Assembly (NCBI GenBank): GCA_012729555.1
Contig: JAAYCX010000091.1
Span: forward strand, 1-55,164
Source of the DNA: Acidobacteriota bacterium
GTDB taxonomy: Bacteria; Acidobacteriota; UBA6911
Length of the DNA: 55,164 nucleotides
Reading direction: 5' to 3'
The notes beneath the pieces are model-generated. The model was not told where the DNA came from. It did not search any database and was given only the letters and a program-made list of their open reading frames with translations. Below are positions 16,793 through 25,428 of this stretch, piece by piece. Numbering within the stretch: position 1 is the stretch's first letter; every line of letters begins with the position of its first letter. Made by a program: the position numbers and the translations under genes.

Positions 16793-17695
16793 TCAGCCAG
16801 CCGTTTTGTCGAGGGCCGCGAGGCCGAGAAGCAGGGGCAGGTAGAGGGTGGAGACCAGGAGGAGTCTTCGGGCCGAACCGGGTCCGGGCGAGCGGGCGAA
16901 GAGGACGGCGCGCGCCAGGAACCCGGCCCCCAGGACGAGGGCGCCCGCCAGGTACGCGGCACCCGTCAGCCCGGCTGCGGTGGGGAGGAGCGAGCAGAGG
17001 AGGAGGGCGGCGGCGGCCAGCCGCACCTGGCGCCCCGTCCTTCTGCCGTCCCGGTCGATGACCGAAAGGACCGGGATCCCCGCCCGGGCGTAATCGTCCC
17101 GGTGCAGCCAGCCTATGGCGTGGACATGGGGGAATTGCCAGAGAAACACGATCATGAACAGGATCCAGGCGCGTGCCGGGATGCCGCCGGCGGCTCCCGC
17201 CCACCCGATCAGGACGGGGAGCGCCCCCGAAACGGCGCCGGCGGGGACCGACCACGATGTCCTGGTTTTCAGGGGGGTATAGACCAGGAGGTAACAGGCG
17301 ATCACGGCGAGCGCTACGAGGCCCGTGACGGCATTCACCATCAGGAACAGCTGGGTGAGTCCCGCCGCCGAAAGGAGGGATGCGATCCCGAACGCCCTGC
17401 GCGGTGAAAGCCGGCCCGAGGCCAGGAGGCGGTTCCGGGTGCGCCGCATCAGGGCATCCCGGCCCCGTTCCACGATCATGTTGAACGTGCCGGCGCCCGC
17501 CGCCAGGAGCCCGGCTCCGATCAGCGTGTGGAGCAGGGGGGCGAGCGGGACCGGTCCGGCCCGCCCGAGGTAAAAGCCGGAGAGGGTGGTGACCAGGACC
17601 AGGGACGTAAGCCGGGGCTTGGCGAGTTCGACGAGTTCGGATGCCCGGACGCGGGCGCGCGCTCCGGCCGCAGTCGTGCTCTCAGGAGATGGCAT
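16793..17695 (-). CDS. ctaB: Protoheme IX farnesyltransferase-like UbiA prenyltransferase
   Basis: 300 residues with about eight hydrophobic helices and the UbiA prenyltransferase pattern. It most resembles CtaB/CyoE, which adds a farnesyl group to heme b to make heme O: ELAKPRLTSLVLVTT near residue 25, the first motif NMIVERGRDALMRRT, YTPLKTRTSWSVPAGAVSGALP, the LFMIVFLWQFPHVHAIGWLHRDDY stretch, and the GIPVLSVID loop. The usual first aspartate (DRDxD) is Glu here (ER-GRD). No cytochrome oxidase genes are near. It follows the DUF1015 gene by 38 bp. Heme O synthase is the best call; another prenyl acceptor is possible. Confidence 0.8.
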   Translation of the reverse strand: MPSPESTTAAGARARVRASELVELAKPRLTSLVLVTTLSGFYLGRAGPVPLAPLLHTLIGAGLLAAGAGTFNMIVERGRDALMRRTRNRLLASGRLSPRRAFGIASLLSAAGLTQLFLMVNAVTGLVALAVIACYLLVYTPLKTRTSWSVPAGAVSGALPVLIGWAGAAGGIPARAWILFMIVFLWQFPHVHAIGWLHRDDYARAGIPVLSVIDRDGRRTGRQVRLAAAALLLCSLLPTAAGLTGAAYLAGALVLGAGFLARAVLFARSPGPGSARRLLLVSTLYLPLLLGLAALDKTAG

Positions 17696-17733
17696 CCCGG
17701 GTGCGCCCCCTTACGCTGTCGGCGGCCGCCCCG

Positions 17734-19047
17734 TCATTTGCCGATCTTCATCTTCATGAAGAGCAGCCCCGTCAGGAGCTTGGGATAGAAATCGGTCGAT
17801 TTCTGCGGCATGCGCCCGCCTTCGGAGGCGATGCGGTGCATGGCGGCGGCCGGGGTCGGGTTCAGGAAAAAAGCCGCCTGGTACTCTCCCTCGTCGACCT
17901 TGCGGACGCACTCGTCGAGGCCGCGCTCGTAATCGATATGCGACTGCGCCGCCAGCTTCTGCGGGTCGATTCCCAGGTGCCGTTCCAGGATCAGGGAGTG
18001 GAGGATGCTGACGTCCAGTTCGCGGAAGGCCGCCGGGAGCCGGCGCAGCGACCCGGCCTCCATCGCGGAGGGTTTCATCCGCAGCAGGTGGAACCCCGCC
18101 GCGCTGCCGGCGTAAAAGCCGAAGACATGGCCGTCCCGCCCCGCCCTCATCTTTTCCCGCAACTGCGCGGCCGACGCCGCCCTTTCCGGCTGGAAATGCT
18201 CCCCGAGGTTTTCCAGGAGGGAAGGGGCGTCGAATCCGGGGAGGTCGTGCAGCAGCCGGTGGGTGGCCAGGATCGTCACCCCCGAAGAGCTGTTGAAGCA
18301 GGTGACCATGCGCTTGTCGAAGGATTCCGTCCCCCCGGGCCGCCATCCTTTCCGCGCGCACTCCTCCATGTAATTGATCGAGGTCTCGAAACGGTGGTGC
18401 CCGTCGGCGATGAAAAGGTCCCGGGTCCTCATCGACTCGCGGATCTCATCGAGCGCCTGCGGGTCGGTGAGGACCCACAGGCGATGGACGGCGCCGTATT
18501 CGTCGGTGACTTCGATTTCGGGCTTCCTGCCGGAGACGGCGGCGTCCAGGATCCGGTCCACCGTGCGGGTCTCGTCGGCATAGAGCATGTAGATGAGGTC
18601 TTCGTTCCCCTCCAGGCTGCGCATCAGGTTGAGGCGGTCCTGTTTCGGAGCCGCCAGGGTGTGCTCGTGGGGGATGATGGCCGATTGCGACCGTCCGAGG
18701 TCCAGCAGGGCGATGAATCCGCGCTGCAGCCGCGGCTGTCCGTCGACGGCGTACTCCTGGTAATAGGCGTAGAATGCCGGCCGCCCGTCCTCGACGAGCA
18801 CCCCCTCCTCGATCCACCGGCGGAAGGTGGCGCCGGCGTCCGGGTACCGGGTCTCGGGGTCCCCCTTCTTTTCGCGGTTCAGCGTGATGCGGACGACATT
18901 GTAGGGGGAGTCCCGGTAGTACCGGTCCTGCATCTCGGGCGTGGTTTTATCGTAGGGCTGGGCGACCACCCGGTCGAGATCTCCCACCACCCTCGTGTTG
19001 TAACGGTATGCGCGGAACGGGTAAACCAGAGCCATAAATCCTCTCAA
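17734..19047 (-). CDS. DUF1015 family protein
   Basis: 437 residues of the DUF1015 family: an N-terminal PFRAYRYN and VVAQPYDKTTPE motif, SPYNVVRITLN, IIPHEHTL, LYADET, and the central IADGHHRFETSINY motif, all typical. The family is widespread in anaerobes and Acidobacteriota, is sometimes near serine or isoprenoid genes, and has no confirmed biochemical role. No signal peptide or membrane segment is visible. It sits between dapA (42 bp upstream) and ctaB (38 bp downstream) in one minus-strand run, probably as part of a long operon. Annotating it as a kinase or phosphatase would not be supported. Confidence 0.85.
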   Translation of the reverse strand: MRGFMALVYPFRAYRYNTRVVGDLDRVVAQPYDKTTPEMQDRYYRDSPYNVVRITLNREKKGDPETRYPDAGATFRRWIEEGVLVEDGRPAFYAYYQEYAVDGQPRLQRGFIALLDLGRSQSAIIPHEHTLAAPKQDRLNLMRSLEGNEDLIYMLYADETRTVDRILDAAVSGRKPEIEVTDEYGAVHRLWVLTDPQALDEIRESMRTRDLFIADGHHRFETSINYMEECARKGWRPGGTESFDKRMVTCFNSSSGVTILATHRLLHDLPGFDAPSLLENLGEHFQPERAASAAQLREKMRAGRDGHVFGFYAGSAAGFHLLRMKPSAMEAGSLRRLPAAFRELDVSILHSLILERHLGIDPQKLAAQSHIDYERGLDECVRKVDEGEYQAAFFLNPTPAAAMHRIASEGGRMPQKSTDFYPKLLTGLLFMKMKIGK

Positions 19048-19089
19048 GCGTAGGTGTTCATGCGGCCGCGCCCCGCGGGGCGTGACGAG

Positions 19090-19986
19090 TCACCCCCGGA
19101 GCAGCCCCAGGGACTCGAGCACCGCGGAGAGCCGCGCGCGGGCGCCTTCCGAGATCGGGCACAGGGGGAGCCGGTAGACCTCTTCTATTTTTCCCATCAT
19201 GGCGAGGGCGGCCTTGACCGGGATCGGGTTCGATTCGACGAAATTGACCTTCATCAGCGGGTAGAGGGCGCGGTTGTGCCGCCGCGCCTGCTCCCAGTCC
19301 CCGTCGAGGCACTCCCTGGCCAGCCGCGACATCATGGCGGGCACCTCGTTGGAAGCCACGGAGATGATGCCGTGCCCTCCGGAGGCGATGAGGGGGAGGG
19401 TCATGGAATCGTCGCCCGAAAGGATGCGGAACCCCTCGGGCGCCCTCGCGCAGATTTCGCCGATCTGGGACATGTCCCCGCTCGCTTCCTTGACCCCGGC
19501 GATATTGGGAATCTCCGCCAGCCTCATCAGGGTATCGGGCAGGATGTTCGAACCCGTGCGGCCGGGCACGTTATAGACGATCACGGGAAGCGCGGTCGAT
19601 TCCGCCAGCGCCCGGTAGTGCCGGTAAATGCCCTCCTGGGTCGGCTTGTTGTAGTAGGGGGAGACCGACAGGAGGGCGTCGGCCCCTATCCGTTCCAGTT
19701 CCGCCGCCATCGCGATCACTTTCGCGGTGTCGTTGCCGCCGGCCCCCGCCACGACGGGCACGCGCCCGCCCGCCGCCCGCACCGTCGTCTCCACGACCGC
19801 GAGGTGTTCCTCGTGCCCGAGGGTCGGGCTTTCGCCCGTCGTGCCGCAGGGCACGAGAAAGTGGACGCCCTCCCGGATCTGCCAGTCGACCAGCGCCGCC
19901 AGGGCGTGCTCGTCCACGCGGCCGTCGGACGAAAACGGCGTGACCAGGGCGGTGCCGCAGCCCTCGAGTGCTGTAAGATCGGCCAT
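19090..19986 (-). CDS. dapA: 4-hydroxy-tetrahydrodipicolinate synthase
   Basis: 298 residues. DapA condenses pyruvate with aspartate semialdehyde at the entry to lysine/diaminopimelate synthesis. Visible are GTALVTPF, CGTTGESPTL, SPYYNKPTQEG with the relay tyrosine, VIVYNVPGRTG, and the Schiff-base lysine in GVKEASGD. I place the start at the ATG at 19986 with GGAGAGG upstream; the open frame extends further back without support. It is 40 bp downstream of dapB, in the order lysC-dapB-dapA. Confidence 0.95.
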   Translation of the reverse strand: MADLTALEGCGTALVTPFSSDGRVDEHALAALVDWQIREGVHFLVPCGTTGESPTLGHEEHLAVVETTVRAAGGRVPVVAGAGGNDTAKVIAMAAELERIGADALLSVSPYYNKPTQEGIYRHYRALAESTALPVIVYNVPGRTGSNILPDTLMRLAEIPNIAGVKEASGDMSQIGEICARAPEGFRILSGDDSMTLPLIASGGHGIISVASNEVPAMMSRLARECLDGDWEQARRHNRALYPLMKVNFVESNPIPVKAALAMMGKIEEVYRLPLCPISEGARARLSAVLESLGLLRG

Positions 19987-20026
19987 GATAGTTCCTCTCC
20001 GATTGGGGACCGCGGCGGTCGGGAGC

Positions 20027-20731
20027 CTAGGGCAGTCCCACGATTTCACGAAAGACCCGGCGAAAATCGTACATTCCCTTTTTCCCCGCGATCCAGCGCG
20101 CCGCCAGGAAAGCCCCTTCGGCAAAACCCTGGCGGCTGCGCGCGCGGTGCTCCAGCAGGAGGGTGTCCGCTTCGCTGTCGAACCCGACCACGTGGGTGCC
20201 CGGGATGGAGCCCGCACGGATGCTGGCGATGGCGAGATCCGGGTCTCCCAGGTGGGGCCGCATCAGCTCCAGGAGGTCGAGCGCGGTCCCGGAGGGCGCG
20301 TCCTTCTTCTCCCGGTGGTGCTCCTCCCGCATGAAGGGGTCGTACCGGGGGATCGCCCCGACCAGGCGCGACGCGTGGGCGACGATTTCAAAGAACAGGT
20401 TCATGCCGACCGAGAAGTTGGCGCCGTACACCAGCCCGATTCCCGAATCCGCGACGATGCGCTCCACCCGCTCGCGACCTGCCGTCCACCCGGTGGTGCC
20501 CACCACGATGGGGACCCCCGCGCGGGCGGCCGCCTCGATGTTGGCCATCACGGCTTCGGGCTGGCTGAATTCGACGGCGACGTCCACCCCTTTCATGGAA
20601 TCGCGGGTGATGCCCCGGCCCCCGGGGTTGTCCCCGACGTCGAGCCGGGGGCCCACCGTGCATCCCTCCCGGACGGCGATCGCTTCCACCATCTTCCCCA
20701 TTTTGCCGTAGCCGAGCAATGCGATTCTCAT
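20027..20731 (-). CDS. dapB: 4-hydroxy-tetrahydrodipicolinate reductase
   Basis: 234 residues. It is the NAD(P)H-dependent second enzyme of the diaminopimelate branch. The nucleotide fold starts with IALLGYGKMGKMVE; VAVEFSQPEA, VVGTTGW and GANFSVGMNL follow; the substrate and catalytic region EEHHREKKDAPSGTAL holds the conserved His pair and Lys. The protein is somewhat short (many DapB are about 270 residues) because the N-terminal nucleotide region is compact, as in the Bacteroides/Clostridium-like form. It lies between lysC and dapA with gaps of 37 and 40 bp, in the same transcription unit. Confidence 0.94.
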   Translation of the reverse strand: MRIALLGYGKMGKMVEAIAVREGCTVGPRLDVGDNPGGRGITRDSMKGVDVAVEFSQPEAVMANIEAAARAGVPIVVGTTGWTAGRERVERIVADSGIGLVYGANFSVGMNLFFEIVAHASRLVGAIPRYDPFMREEHHREKKDAPSGTALDLLELMRPHLGDPDLAIASIRAGSIPGTHVVGFDSEADTLLLEHRARSRQGFAEGAFLAARWIAGKKGMYDFRRVFREIVGLP

Positions 20732-20768
20732 CTCGAGGCCCTCCCCGGGCCGCCGGCGGGCCGGCCCG

Positions 20769-22142
20769 TCACTCGAATATCCGTGGGTCGACCTTCTGGA
20801 AGAAGGCGTCGTGCAGTCCGCGCACCGCCTCCGGGAGCCGGTCGTCGTCGATGACGAAGGTGATGTTTATGGCCGAGGCCCCCTGGGAAATCATCTGGAT
20901 CCGGATGTCCCGGAGGGCGCTGAAGGCGACGTGGGGCAGGCCGGGGACGTTTCTCACGTTGTCCCCGACGCAGCAGACGATCGACTTGGAGCCCTCGATG
21001 TTGACCTCGCCGATCCTTTTGAGATCCGTCACGATGTCCCACAGGTTCGAGGTGTCGTCGACGGTCAGCGACACCGACACCTCGCTGGTCGCCACCACGT
21101 CCACCGGCACCCTGTGCTGTTCGAAGATCTCGAAGATCTTCTTCAGGAAACCGTACGCCATCAGCATGCGGGTCGAGGTGACGTTGACGACCGTGATCCC
21201 GCTCTTGTAGGCGATGGCCTTGACCGGGTTGTCGCAGCAGGGAGCCTCGTCGGTGATCAGGGTGCCTTCATGGTCCGGCTTGGCGCTGTTGAGCACGTGA
21301 ACCGGTATTTTCTTGCGGACGGCGGGGATGATGGTGGCCGGGTGCAGCACCTTGGCGCCGAAATAGGCGAGCTCCGCCGCCTCGTCGAAGGAGATGACCC
21401 TGATCCGGCGGGCGTGCTCGACCATGCGCGGGTCGGTGGTCATGATGCCGTCCACGTCCGTCCAGATCTGGATATCCTCGGCGTCGAGCGCCGCCCCCAC
21501 GATGGCGGCCGTGAAGTCGGATCCGCCGCGTCCGATGGTGGTGGTGAGCCCCTCGCGGGTGCTCCCGATGAATCCCTGGAAAACGGGGATCCTGCCGCTC
21601 TGGAGCACCGGGCGGAAGCGCTCCACGATGGCGGCCTCGGTCAGGTCGAACAGGGGGGCCGCCCGGGTGAAATGGTCGTCGGTGATGATGCATTCCCGGG
21701 CGTCCATCAGTTCGGCCGGCAGCCCCTGGTCTTCGAGCAGGCGGGCGATGATGAGGGTGGACAGCCGTTCCCCGTAGCTGGCCATGGTGTCGGTGACGCG
21801 CGGCGTCAGCTCCCCCAGCGCCGCCAGGCCCCGGACCAGGTCTCTCATTTCCTTGAAGTAGGCCTGGATCGCTTCCCAGACCTGGTCTTCCGCGACGGCG
21901 ATGCCGAGGTTCCGGGCCTCCCTGAGGTGCATGTCCCTGATTTTCGCCAACAGGTCCAGGGCTTCCGTTTTCCTGCCCCGCGCGGCCGTTCGGGCGACCT
22001 CGAGCAGGTGGTTGGTGGTCTTTCCCATTGCCGAGGAAACCACGACGGGTTGCCGGTCCCGCCGGGCCCGGATGATCCCGGCCAGGCGCAGAAGCGCCTC
22101 CGCGTCCTGAACTGAAGTGCCGCCGAATTTGCAGACTATCAT
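20769..22142 (-). CDS. lysC: Aspartate kinase
   Basis: 457 residues. It phosphorylates aspartate, the first step towards lysine, threonine and methionine. The kinase domain begins VCKFGGTSV and includes GFIGSTREGLTTTIGRGGSDFTA and the WTDVDGIMTTDPR motif. Two ACT-like repeats at the C-terminus (about 310-457) suggest allosteric feedback inhibition. The start is the ATG at 22142; the extra upstream frame has no family similarity. The monofunctional protein of about 450 residues is the LysC-III type. It heads the lysC-dapB-dapA unit. Confidence 0.94.
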   Translation of the reverse strand: MIVCKFGGTSVQDAEALLRLAGIIRARRDRQPVVVSSAMGKTTNHLLEVARTAARGRKTEALDLLAKIRDMHLREARNLGIAVAEDQVWEAIQAYFKEMRDLVRGLAALGELTPRVTDTMASYGERLSTLIIARLLEDQGLPAELMDARECIITDDHFTRAAPLFDLTEAAIVERFRPVLQSGRIPVFQGFIGSTREGLTTTIGRGGSDFTAAIVGAALDAEDIQIWTDVDGIMTTDPRMVEHARRIRVISFDEAAELAYFGAKVLHPATIIPAVRKKIPVHVLNSAKPDHEGTLITDEAPCCDNPVKAIAYKSGITVVNVTSTRMLMAYGFLKKIFEIFEQHRVPVDVVATSEVSVSLTVDDTSNLWDIVTDLKRIGEVNIEGSKSIVCCVGDNVRNVPGLPHVAFSALRDIRIQMISQGASAINITFVIDDDRLPEAVRGLHDAFFQKVDPRIFE

Positions 22143-22306
22143 GGTGTATCCCAGGAATCCTCGGGCCCCGCGCTGTCCTCTGTCGGGAGGGGGGCCGAGG
22201 GCGCCGTCGGGGCCCGCGTGACTGTTGAAACCCCAAGCCATTCAAAAGACCCGCATTTTCGCATAACGCGCCGGACGGGACAAGACCTTCTTGGGCGCCG
22301 CGGAAA

Positions 22307-23191
22307 TCAAGCGCGCGGCAGGGCAAGCCCCACGCGGTTCGCCGCGCGCATGGCGATCGCCTTCAGGGCGACGGCGGTCTTTTCCCGCGGGGAGAGGCGT
22401 ACGCGCTCCCCGAAGACGTCGAACCCCCGCGCGGCGATCCGCTCGAGGATGCGCTCGTAGATTTCGATCATCGCCCACAGGGCGGGCCGGCTGGAGACAT
22501 CGACCAGCGGGATCAGTTCCCGCGCATGCCGGTAGAATTCCCGGGCCCGCTCGGTTTCGTGGCGCATCAGCGCGCGGAACCGGTCGTCCAGGACCCCGGC
22601 CGCGAGGTCCTCGGGGGCGTAGCGGAAACGCCGGAGATCCTCGAGCGGCAGGTAGATGCGCCCCCGCTGGGCGTCCTCCTTGACGTCCCTCAGGATATTG
22701 GTCAGCTGGAAAGCGATGCCGCAATGTTCGGCGAGTTTCTCGGCCCGTTCCCCGCTCGACCCGAAGATGCGGAGGCAGACCAGGCCGACGGCGGAGGCCA
22801 CCCGGAAACAGTAGCGGTAGAGCTCTTCGAAGGTGTCGTACCGGCTGATCTCCAGGTCCATCTCCTCGCCGTCGATGATCCAGTGGAAATACTGCGCCGG
22901 GATCGAGAAATTCCGGAGCGTGTCGCGAAAGGCGGGGAGGATGGGGCTGGCCGAAGCGTCCCCCGGACAGGCGGCGTCCAATTGCCGCCGCCACCGGCGC
23001 AGCCGCTCCCGCTTGTCCCCGTTCGCGCCCTCCTCGTCGGAGATGTCGTCGCAGTGGCGCATGAAGGCGTAGACCGCGCAGAAGGCGAGCCTTTTCTCCG
23101 CGGGGAGGACGATGAAGGAGTAGTAGAAATTGCTTCGGCTGCGGGCGATGGCTTCCGCAGCCCGGTAGGATTCCCTCAATTCCGGTGTCAT
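22307..23191 (-). CDS. hpnD: Squalene/phytoene synthase family (HpnD-like)
   Basis: 294 residues of the trans-isoprenyl head-to-head condensing family. The two aspartate-rich motifs are present: HCDDISDEE (about residue 46) and QLTNILRDVKEDAQRGRIYLP (about residue 165). The latter's RGRIYLP tail is characteristic of HpnD, the presqualene diphosphate synthase of hopanoid pathways. The adjacent HpnA-like epimerase supports hopanoid rather than carotenoid function. HpnC, HpnE and the squalene-hopene cyclase are not in this window, so it could also work as a phytoene synthase. It is upstream of lysC by 164 bp. Confidence 0.78.
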   Translation of the reverse strand: MTPELRESYRAAEAIARSRSNFYYSFIVLPAEKRLAFCAVYAFMRHCDDISDEEGANGDKRERLRRWRRQLDAACPGDASASPILPAFRDTLRNFSIPAQYFHWIIDGEEMDLEISRYDTFEELYRYCFRVASAVGLVCLRIFGSSGERAEKLAEHCGIAFQLTNILRDVKEDAQRGRIYLPLEDLRRFRYAPEDLAAGVLDDRFRALMRHETERAREFYRHARELIPLVDVSSRPALWAMIEIYERILERIAARGFDVFGERVRLSPREKTAVALKAIAMRAANRVGLALPRA

Positions 23192-23231
23192 GCGCTTCTC
23201 CGGGGATCCCGGGTCCGCGGTCGGGGACCGC

Positions 23232-24293
23232 TCAGGGGATGATGGCTATTTTGAGATCCCCGTTCCGGTTCAGGAGCCGTTCCAGGACGCTGCCGAGGGC
23301 GGCCAGCTGCTCCTCGCCCGTGATCAGGCTGCGGGCGTTCACCCTTCCACGGTGGATGGCTTCCAGGGCTTCGCGGATGTGCCTCGGCGTGTGGTGAAAG
23401 TTGGCCTTGATGGTGATCTCGGAATAGTGGATCAGGGTGCTGTCCAGCGGGATGTGCGTGCCCGAGGGGCAGCCGCCGAACAGGTTGATGGTGCCCCCCC
23501 GGCGGACCATGCCCATCGCCTGCTGCCAGGTTTCCCTGATTCCCACCGCTTCGATGACGACATCGGCCCCGCGCTGGCCGGACGTGATCCTGCGCACCTG
23601 TTCCACCACGTTCGAGTGGGTGGAGTCCACGACGTGGTCCGCCCCCATGGCTCCGGCCATGGCCAGCTGGGTCTTGCGGTTTCCCAGGGCGATGACGCGT
23701 GCGCCCATCGATTTCAGGACCTGGACGAACATCAGGCCGATCGGGCCCACGCCGATGACGACGACGGTGTCCCCCTCCTCGATGCCGGTCTCCTCGGCCG
23801 CCCTGATGACGCAGGCCAGCGGTTCCACCAGCGCCGCTTCCTGGAAGCTGACGCTGTCGGGGAGGATCAGGAGGTTCTGGCGCACGATCGATTCGGGGAT
23901 CTTGATGAATTCCGCGTAGGCGCCGTTGATGAACTGGAGGTTCTCGCAGAGGTTCGCCAGGTGCTTCTGGCAGAAGAAGCATTCGTTGCACGGGCCGGAG
24001 TTGGCGCTGACCACGCGCATGCCGGCGGAAAAGCTCTCGACCCCCTCTCCCACCTCCTCGACGACGCCCGCCAGCTCGTGGCCGAAAACGGCGGGGGGGA
24101 CGATCATGCGCGCGTGGAACCCCTGGCGGTAGACCTTCAGGTCCGTTCCGCAGGTCAGCGCCGCCTTGATCCGGACCAGGACCTCGCCCTTCCCGATGCG
24201 GGGGACGGGGATCTGCTCGATGCGCACGTCCCGCTTCCCGTAGAGCACGGCGGCGGTCATTTTCTCCCTGCTTGCCTTTATCAATTCTCTCAT
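23232..24293 (-). CDS. Zinc-dependent alcohol dehydrogenase (MDR family), first copy
   Basis: 353 residues of the medium-chain zinc dehydrogenase family. Catalytic zinc ligands are in CGTDLKVYRQGF and VFGHELAGVV, with the structural zinc site CNECFFCQKHLANLC, and the Rossmann motif VVVIGVGPIGLMFVQ. The substrate is unknown; threonine-dehydrogenase-like and sorbitol-dehydrogenase-like enzymes share this pattern. The ATG overlaps the upstream gene's stop (ATGA); a second ATG at 24260 with AGGGAG ahead of it is an equally plausible start. It lies 40 bp from the HpnD-like gene, suggesting cotranscription with terpenoid genes. Confidence 0.85.
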   Translation of the reverse strand: MRELIKASREKMTAAVLYGKRDVRIEQIPVPRIGKGEVLVRIKAALTCGTDLKVYRQGFHARMIVPPAVFGHELAGVVEEVGEGVESFSAGMRVVSANSGPCNECFFCQKHLANLCENLQFINGAYAEFIKIPESIVRQNLLILPDSVSFQEAALVEPLACVIRAAEETGIEEGDTVVVIGVGPIGLMFVQVLKSMGARVIALGNRKTQLAMAGAMGADHVVDSTHSNVVEQVRRITSGQRGADVVIEAVGIRETWQQAMGMVRRGGTINLFGGCPSGTHIPLDSTLIHYSEITIKANFHHTPRHIREALEAIHRGRVNARSLITGEEQLAALGSVLERLLNRNGDLKIAIIP

Positions 24294-25375
24294 GGTTGTA
24301 TCACGACCTTTAGCGAATGGGCAGAGGGGTGTGATGCAAGCCGTATCCCCTCCTGGAGGAGTTCCAGGGGGAATCGGTGGCTGATCAGTCGGGCCACGTC
24401 GATAGTTCCTTCAAAAATCATCTGTGCCGCTTTCTCCTGGAGCTCCACCGAAGCGCTATAGCTGCCGATGAGCCTCTTCTCCTCCATGCAGATGCTCGAG
24501 GCGTCGACCGGGATCTTCTCGCCGGGCACGGTTTGCGCGAAAAGAAGGACGCGCCCCCCCCTGCGGACGATGCGCTGGGCATCGGCGACGGCTTCCGGGC
24601 TGGCCGCGGCCACGATGGCCAGGTCGGCCCCCCTGCCGTCCGTCAAGAGGGCGATCGTCCGGTCGACGTCGTCTCCGGCGGGATCGAGGGCGGCCTCCGC
24701 CCCCAGCTCCCGCGCAATCTGCAGCCGGGGCTCGAGGAAATCCAGCCCCACCACGCGGGCCCCCGCCGCGCGGGCGGCCTGCATCAGCAGGAGGCCTACC
24801 GGCCCCTGTCCGTAAACCGCCACCACCTCCCCCGGCTCGACGCACGCGGTTTCCAGCGCCTTCAGGCAGGTGTTGAGGGGCTCGAGGAAACTGGCCTCGT
24901 CGAAACTGACGGAATCGGGAATCCGCACGGTTCCTCCGGCCACGATCCAGTCCATGACCCGGACATACTCGGCGAACCCGCCCCCTGCGGGTTCAAAGCC
25001 GGCGGTGGTGCCGGTGCGCCGGTAAGACTCGCATTGCGAAAAGAGCTTCTTCTCGCAGAAAAAACAGTTCCCGCAGGGAATATGGTGGTGGGTCGCCACC
25101 CGGTCCCCGACTCGAAATCCCGTCACGGCCGAACCGACCCGGGCCACGACGCCGGCGATCTCGTGCCCGAATATGCGCGGCGGGGGCACCAGCCCGTAGG
25201 CGATCTTTTTCAGATCCGTGCCGCAGACGCCGCAGGCCCGCACCTGCACCAGGATCTCTCCGTCCAGGATGTCCGGGACCGGAACCCTTTCCACGGAGAG
25301 CTCCCCGGGACCGCGGTAGACGGCGGCCCGCATCTCCTGGCCGTTGCTCGGAAACTGCCGGTCTTGGGACTTCAT
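24290..25375 (-). CDS. Zinc-dependent alcohol dehydrogenase (MDR family), second copy
   Basis: 361 residues, the same family as the next gene and related to it at the motif level: CGVCGTDLKK, RIFGHEIAGVV, the structural site CGNCFFCEKKLFSQC, and VVAVYGQGPVGLLLMQ. The similarity is far from identical, so this is an old tandem pair or two subunits rather than a recent duplication. The stop overlaps the start of the following copy by 4 bp, so translational coupling is likely. It lies 53 bp downstream of the HpnA-like epimerase. The alcohol or aldehyde substrate, possibly terpenoid or sugar-derived, cannot be told from sequence. Confidence 0.85.
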   Translation of the reverse strand: MKSQDRQFPSNGQEMRAAVYRGPGELSVERVPVPDILDGEILVQVRACGVCGTDLKKIAYGLVPPPRIFGHEIAGVVARVGSAVTGFRVGDRVATHHHIPCGNCFFCEKKLFSQCESYRRTGTTAGFEPAGGGFAEYVRVMDWIVAGGTVRIPDSVSFDEASFLEPLNTCLKALETACVEPGEVVAVYGQGPVGLLLMQAARAAGARVVGLDFLEPRLQIARELGAEAALDPAGDDVDRTIALLTDGRGADLAIVAAASPEAVADAQRIVRRGGRVLLFAQTVPGEKIPVDASSICMEEKRLIGSYSASVELQEKAAQMIFEGTIDVARLISHRFPLELLQEGIRLASHPSAHSLKVVIQP

Positions 25376-25428
25376 CGCCTTCTGTCGTATGCCTCAGCTG
25401 TCCCGGCCCGCCGTGGCGGACCCGGACG

